From Bacteroidales bacterium (GTDB lineage Bacteria; Bacteroidota; Bacteroidia; Bacteroidales; NBLH01), in contig JARGGF010000143.1 of assembly GCA_029210905.1 (NCBI GenBank), positions 1 to 8,420 on the forward strand: a stretch of 8,420 bases of DNA, given 5' to 3'. This document shows, piece after piece, positions 5,762 to 8,420 of the stretch. The notes beneath the pieces were generated by a model that was not told the origin of the DNA, did no database searches, and worked only from the letters and a program-made list of their open reading frames with translations. Numbering within the stretch: the first letter of the stretch is position 1; every line of letters begins with the position of its first letter. The translations under genes and the position numbers were made by a program.

Positions 5762-6502
5762 ATGAAAATTGTCCAAAATAAGTATAATCCTTCAATATCA
5801 GTTGATTGCGTAATATTTGGATTTGATTCTAATTATCTTAAAGTGCTTCTGGTTGATATGGATGATTATAATGATGAGATACCTAAACTAAAACTCCCGG
5901 GCAGTTTGGTGCTAAAAAATGAAAAATTAGACACTTATGCTTGCCAGGTATTGAATGAATTAACCGGCCTTGACAATATTTACCTGAAACAGTTTCACAC
6001 TTTTGGCAATCCGGGCAGGATCCAATCATTTGAGGATAAAAAATGGATAGAAAACACCTATAGTGTTAAAATTGAAAGAATTGTTTCCACAGCATATTAT
6101 TCTTTGGTTAAAATTGATAAAAGCAATAGTAATCCAAGAGAGAAATCCTATAAAGCCAATTGGCATAATGTTGTTGATATAGAGGCTCTTGCTTTCGATC
6201 ATCAGGATATTTTAAATAAAGGTTTAAGTAAATTACAGAAGGAACTATTTTATAATCCGCAGGTGTGCTTTGAGCTTTTACCGGAAAAATTCACTTTACG
6301 CGATGTACAAAATGTATATGAGGCTATACAGGGAATTACGTATGACAACCGGAATTTTAGAAAAAAAATTAGCAAAGCCAAATATATTAAACCACTCAAT
6401 GAAAAGCAAACTGGAGTGGCACATAAACCGGCCCTGCTCTATAAATTTGATAAGGTGATTTATGATAAAAAACGGACAGAATTGGGCCGCTTTTTAATTT
6501 AG
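5762..6502 (+). CDS. Nudix-domain transcriptional regulator (NrtR/AraR-type), probable pentose regulator
   Basis: A 246-residue cytosolic regulator built from an N-terminal Nudix-fold ligand-binding domain (about 8-150) and a C-terminal winged helix-turn-helix (about 170-232). The winged helix includes FELLPEKFTLRDVQNVYEAI (170-189), DNRNFRKK and KPALLYKF (222-229). NrtR senses ADP-ribose-type ligands, and the Bacteroides AraR members respond to L-arabinose. The Nudix box at 47-70 is degenerate: the position of the second Gly is Ser48, the catalytic RE pair is QV (62-63), and the EE pair is EL (66-67). It should therefore bind ligand but not hydrolyse it. The gene lies 54 bp upstream of a XylE-like symporter with no terminator between, so D-xylose (or another pentose) is the likely signal. 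That is inference from context. The palindrome at 5740-5757 is a plausible binding site. Confidence 0.85.
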   Translation: MKIVQNKYNPSISVDCVIFGFDSNYLKVLLVDMDDYNDEIPKLKLPGSLVLKNEKLDTYACQVLNELTGLDNIYLKQFHTFGNPGRIQSFEDKKWIENTYSVKIERIVSTAYYSLVKIDKSNSNPREKSYKANWHNVVDIEALAFDHQDILNKGLSKLQKELFYNPQVCFELLPEKFTLRDVQNVYEAIQGITYDNRNFRKKISKAKYIKPLNEKQTGVAHKPALLYKFDKVIYDKKRTELGRFLI

Positions 6503-6556
6503 TAATTTTTAAATGAAATTTTTTGAAGGCATATACCTAATTAATTCAATATTTAA

Positions 6557-7954
6557 ATGGAAACAGCAACACAAAAATCCAGTGGACTATATGTTATAGG
6601 CCTTACATTGGTAGCTACTCTTGGTGGCTTATTATTTGGATATGATACAGCCGTAATTTCTGGTGCTGAAAAATCTATTCAGGCTTATTTAGTTGACAGT
6701 TTAGGACTCAGTTCACTGGTACATGGCGCTACCACTTCAAGTGCATTAATTGGGTGCATCATTGGAGGAATACTTTCAGGTTTATTAGCCTCAAGATTTG
6801 GAAGAAAAAGAACTTTAATGTTTGCAGCTGGTTTGTTCTTTTTGTCAGCACTGGGTTCCGGCTTCCCTGAATTTTTGTTTTTTAAACAAGGAGAACCGAC
6901 CATGGGTTTGCTTATAATGTTTAATATTTATAGGATTATCGGTGGAATTGGAGTAGGTTTGGCCTCTGCTGTTTGCCCAATGTATATTGGAGAAATTGCA
7001 CCTGCTAATATCCGGGGGCGCCTGGTTTCCTTTAACCAGTTTGCCATTATTTTTGGAATGTTAGTTGTTTACTTTGTTAACTGGGGAATTGCAAACGGAC
7101 AGAGCATTGAATGGATAAATACCATTGGATGGAGAAGAATGTTCACCTCGGAAGCAATTCCGGCTGGTATTTTTGGCATATTACTGTTTCTTGTACCGGA
7201 GTCTCCACGCTACCTGGCATTAAAACATCAGGACGATAAGGCCTTAAATATTCTTACCAAAATTAATGGGGCAGATATTGCAAAAAAAGTGCTGCAGGAT
7301 ATAAAGAATACCGTTGAAAAGTCATCGGCAAAAATATTTGCTTACGGTAAAGTGGTAATTATTATTGGAATATTACTATCTGTATTTCAGCAGTTTGTAG
7401 GTATAAATGTAGCACTGTATTATGCCCCACGAATTTTTGAAAGCATGGGAGCAGCCAAGGATGCTTCAATGATGCAAACTGTGGTAATGGGTTTAATTAA
7501 TGTAATATTTACGGTTTTGGCCATTATGACAGTGGATAAATGGGGCCGCAAACCGCTTTTAATGGTAGGTTCTATTGGTATGGCAATTGGTATGTTTGCC
7601 ATTGGAACACTTGCTTTTTTGAAAATTATAGGAATTAGTACACTGGTATTTATAATTATTTATACTGCTTCCTTCATGATGTCATGGGGACCTATTTGCT
7701 GGGTGTTGATTTCAGAGATTTTTCCAAACAAAATCAGGGGTAGGGCAGTAGCTGTAGCTGTGGCAGCGCAATGGGCTGCCAACTATTTTATTTCCTCAAC
7801 TTACCCTGCAATGATGGAATTTAGTAGTGGTTTTACCTATTGTTTTTATGGTGCTATGAGTTTACTCTCATTTTTATTCGTTTGGAAAATGGTACCTGAA
7901 ACAAAAGGGAAAACACTTGAAGAGATCGAAAGTTTATGGACAAAAAAACTTTAA
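6557..7954 (+). CDS. xylE: D-xylose:proton symporter, XylE-type MFS sugar porter
   Basis: A 465-residue, 12-helix major-facilitator sugar porter of the inner membrane that imports D-xylose with a proton. Family signatures are GYDTAVISG (28-36), RFGRKR (80-85), PESPRYL (214-220) and VDKWGRKP (326-333). The residues that bind xylose in E. coli XylE have counterparts here: Gln161 in SFNQFA, Gln278/Gln279 and Asn284 in QQFVGIN, Trp382 in PICW and Gln405 in AAQW. The proton-coupling Asp30 and Arg126 (YRIIGG) are also present, which makes xylose more likely than glucose or arabinose. The extended loop between helices 3 and 4 (about 100-117) is also XylE-like. There is no Shine-Dalgarno sequence and no strong promoter in the 54-bp gap, so it is probably co-transcribed with the regulator. 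Xylose isomerase and xylulokinase genes are not in the window. Confidence 0.92.
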   Translation: METATQKSSGLYVIGLTLVATLGGLLFGYDTAVISGAEKSIQAYLVDSLGLSSLVHGATTSSALIGCIIGGILSGLLASRFGRKRTLMFAAGLFFLSALGSGFPEFLFFKQGEPTMGLLIMFNIYRIIGGIGVGLASAVCPMYIGEIAPANIRGRLVSFNQFAIIFGMLVVYFVNWGIANGQSIEWINTIGWRRMFTSEAIPAGIFGILLFLVPESPRYLALKHQDDKALNILTKINGADIAKKVLQDIKNTVEKSSAKIFAYGKVVIIIGILLSVFQQFVGINVALYYAPRIFESMGAAKDASMMQTVVMGLINVIFTVLAIMTVDKWGRKPLLMVGSIGMAIGMFAIGTLAFLKIIGISTLVFIIIYTASFMMSWGPICWVLISEIFPNKIRGRAVAVAVAAQWAANYFISSTYPAMMEFSSGFTYCFYGAMSLLSFLFVWKMVPETKGKTLEEIESLWTKKL

Positions 7955-7987
7955 GCATTTGTTAATTTGTTAATTTTACTGTTCGCT

Positions 7988-8026
7988 GAAAACCCGGAAC
8001 TTAATTAAGGCCGGGTTTTCTATTTT
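7988..8026 (+). terminator. Terminator after xylE with alternative outer pairing
   Basis: GAAAACCCGG (7988-7997) pairs with CCGGGTTTTC (8011-8020), a 10-bp stem whose loop contains the self-complementary CTTAATTAAG. A T-rich tail, TATTTT, follows. A second pairing, GCTGAAAA (7985-7992) with TTTTCAGC (8023-8030), competes for the same left arm. It lies 33 bp past the xylE stop. Confidence 0.82.
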
Positions 8027-8151
8027 CAGCTTAGCAGCATATCAATAAATTCAGAACTCCTGACCCATGAGTTGATTATCAGGGGATTACTAATAATTGT
8101 TCGTAAACTGAGATTGTCGTTCAAGGTCATTAGAACTTTTCTCATAGCCCG

Positions 8152-8176
8152 TCCCGAATATCGGGAACCTTCGGGA
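8152..8176. repeat. Overlapping TCCCGA/TCGGGA inverted repeats
   Basis: TCCCGA (8152-8157) pairs with TCGGGA (8161-8166) over a 3-base loop. Alternatively TCCCGAA (8152-8158) pairs with TTCGGGA (8170-8176). The triple occurrence of the motif and its GC content in AT-rich intergenic DNA resemble a small dispersed palindromic repeat. No T-run follows on either strand, so it is not an obvious terminator. Confidence 0.5.
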
Positions 8177-8191
8177 ATAAATCAGTTAGGC

Positions 8192-8208
8192 GCAAATTGA
8201 AAATTTGC
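8192..8208. repeat. 17-bp palindrome covering the -33 element of the next gene
   Basis: GCAAATT (8192-8198) and AATTTGC (8202-8208) are perfect inverse copies around GAA. The right arm contains the TTTG that serves as the -33 element of the downstream promoter, so a protein bound here would block sigma-factor access. Autoregulation by the adjacent ribbon-helix-helix protein is a natural guess. Confidence 0.5.
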
Positions 8209-8235
8209 ATTGCACGGATATATTGACTATATTTG
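8204..8235 (+). promoter_or_regulatory. Bacteroidota promoter of the antitoxin-like gene
   Basis: TTTG (8204-8207), 20 bases, then TATATTTG (8228-8235) match the full consensus with the same spacing and -7 sequence as the regulator promoter at 5701. The predicted leader is about 17 nt. Just past the -7 lies TGTACGTATACA (8234-8245), whose 4-bp arms around CGTA form a second small palindrome at the transcription start. Confidence 0.8.
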
Positions 8236-8257
8236 TACGTATACATATATTTAAATT

Positions 8258-8420
8258 ATGGACACAAAATTGACATTGAAATTAGATAAATATGTAATTG
8301 AAAGTGCTAAAGAATATGCATCTTCACATAAAAGAAGTTTGTCTGGTTTGATTGAGGCATACCTAAAAACATTAATTGAGAAAGATATAGCAAAGACTGA
8401 TAATGACATAGAAATTTCTC
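8258..8420 (+). CDS. Ribbon-helix-helix antitoxin-like protein (DUF6364-type), N-terminal part
   Basis: The first 54 codons of a small protein running off the right edge. A short beta strand (TKLTLKLDKY, 3-12) is followed by a helix (VIESAKEYASSH, 13-24), a turn KRSLSGL and a second helix (about 28-42). This is the layout of ribbon-helix-helix DNA-binding antitoxins. The wording, a Lys/Leu strand followed by an AKEYA helix and a RSLS turn, resembles DUF6364 proteins, which commonly precede PIN-domain (VapC-like) toxins. Family length is about 80 residues, so 25 or so residues plus any toxin gene lie outside. The start fits the perfect promoter 23 bp upstream. The antitoxin role is inferred, because no toxin is visible. 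Confidence 0.75.
   Translation, partial: MDTKLTLKLDKYVIESAKEYASSHKRSLSGLIEAYLKTLIEKDIAKTDNDIEIS

Larger units (their letters stand above)
7955..8257. other. Intergenic region between xylE and the antitoxin-like gene
   Basis: This 303-bp stretch holds the xylE terminator, the TCCCGA repeats, two palindromes and the antitoxin-like gene's promoter. Between about 8031 and 8150 I see only a 39-codon minus-strand frame without a ribosome site or recognisable family, which I do not regard as a gene. Confidence 0.5.

Noticed and set aside
6270..6458. 62-codon plus-strand frame inside the regulator gene
   Set aside because: It is out of frame with the winged-helix domain, which is intact. There is no sign of a frameshift.
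6685..7602. Minus-strand frames opposite xylE (6685-6903, 7420-7602)
   Set aside because: They are antisense to well-conserved transmembrane segments and are Pro/Ile-rich, as expected of the reverse complement.
8026..8145. 39-codon minus-strand frame starting MRKVLMTLND
   Set aside because: It has no ribosome site or promoter, recalls no known family, and overlaps the outer arm of the xylE terminator. It is more likely chance in AT-rich DNA, or at most a decayed fragment.

Overview
The window looks like chromosomal DNA from a member of the Bacteroidota. It is AT-rich and most genes lack a Shine-Dalgarno sequence. Several intergenic regions carry the phylum's characteristic promoter (TTTG or TTG, about 20 nt, then TAnnTTTG), and protein families typical of the phylum are present: a PepSY_TM-like inner-membrane protein, a Nudix-type sugar regulator and DUF6364-like ribbon-helix-helix proteins. 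The order or genus cannot be fixed from the sequence.

Layout from left to right. On the minus strand lies the N-terminal third of a monomeric NADP-dependent isocitrate dehydrogenase (icd, 1-678, running off the left edge). Its unusually long leader contains a tiny ORF with a strong ribosome site. Next, also on the minus strand, is a stand-alone FabH-type ketoacyl-ACP synthase III (1103-2104) with its own promoter and terminator. Divergent from it on the plus strand is an exported CocE/PepX-type serine hydrolase lipoprotein (2322-4217). A two-gene unit follows: an OB-fold-like lipoprotein with an HxCxHGGKK motif (4350-4868) and a PepSY-associated three-helix membrane protein (4880-5434), closed by a clear terminator.

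A 270-bp non-coding stretch with several inverted repeats then leads to a textbook promoter. An 18-bp palindrome overlaps its expected transcription start. This drives a Nudix-fold transcription regulator with a degenerate Nudix box (5762-6502), followed after 54 bp by a XylE-type D-xylose/H+ symporter (6557-7954) and a terminator. The right edge holds a 303-bp intergenic region with alternative hairpins and another perfect promoter, and then the first 54 codons of a ribbon-helix-helix antitoxin-like protein.

Functionally the window is a mix of housekeeping metabolism (icd, fabH), cell-envelope hydrolysis (CocE-like), a probable envelope metal/redox or haem-related pair, and a self-contained pentose uptake unit in which the regulator probably senses the sugar and controls its own promoter and the transporter. 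No mobile element, CRISPR array, rRNA or tRNA was seen. The least explained parts are the OB-fold lipoprotein/PepSY pair, the leader mini-ORF of icd, and the palindrome-rich regions around 5500-5760 and 8150-8250.
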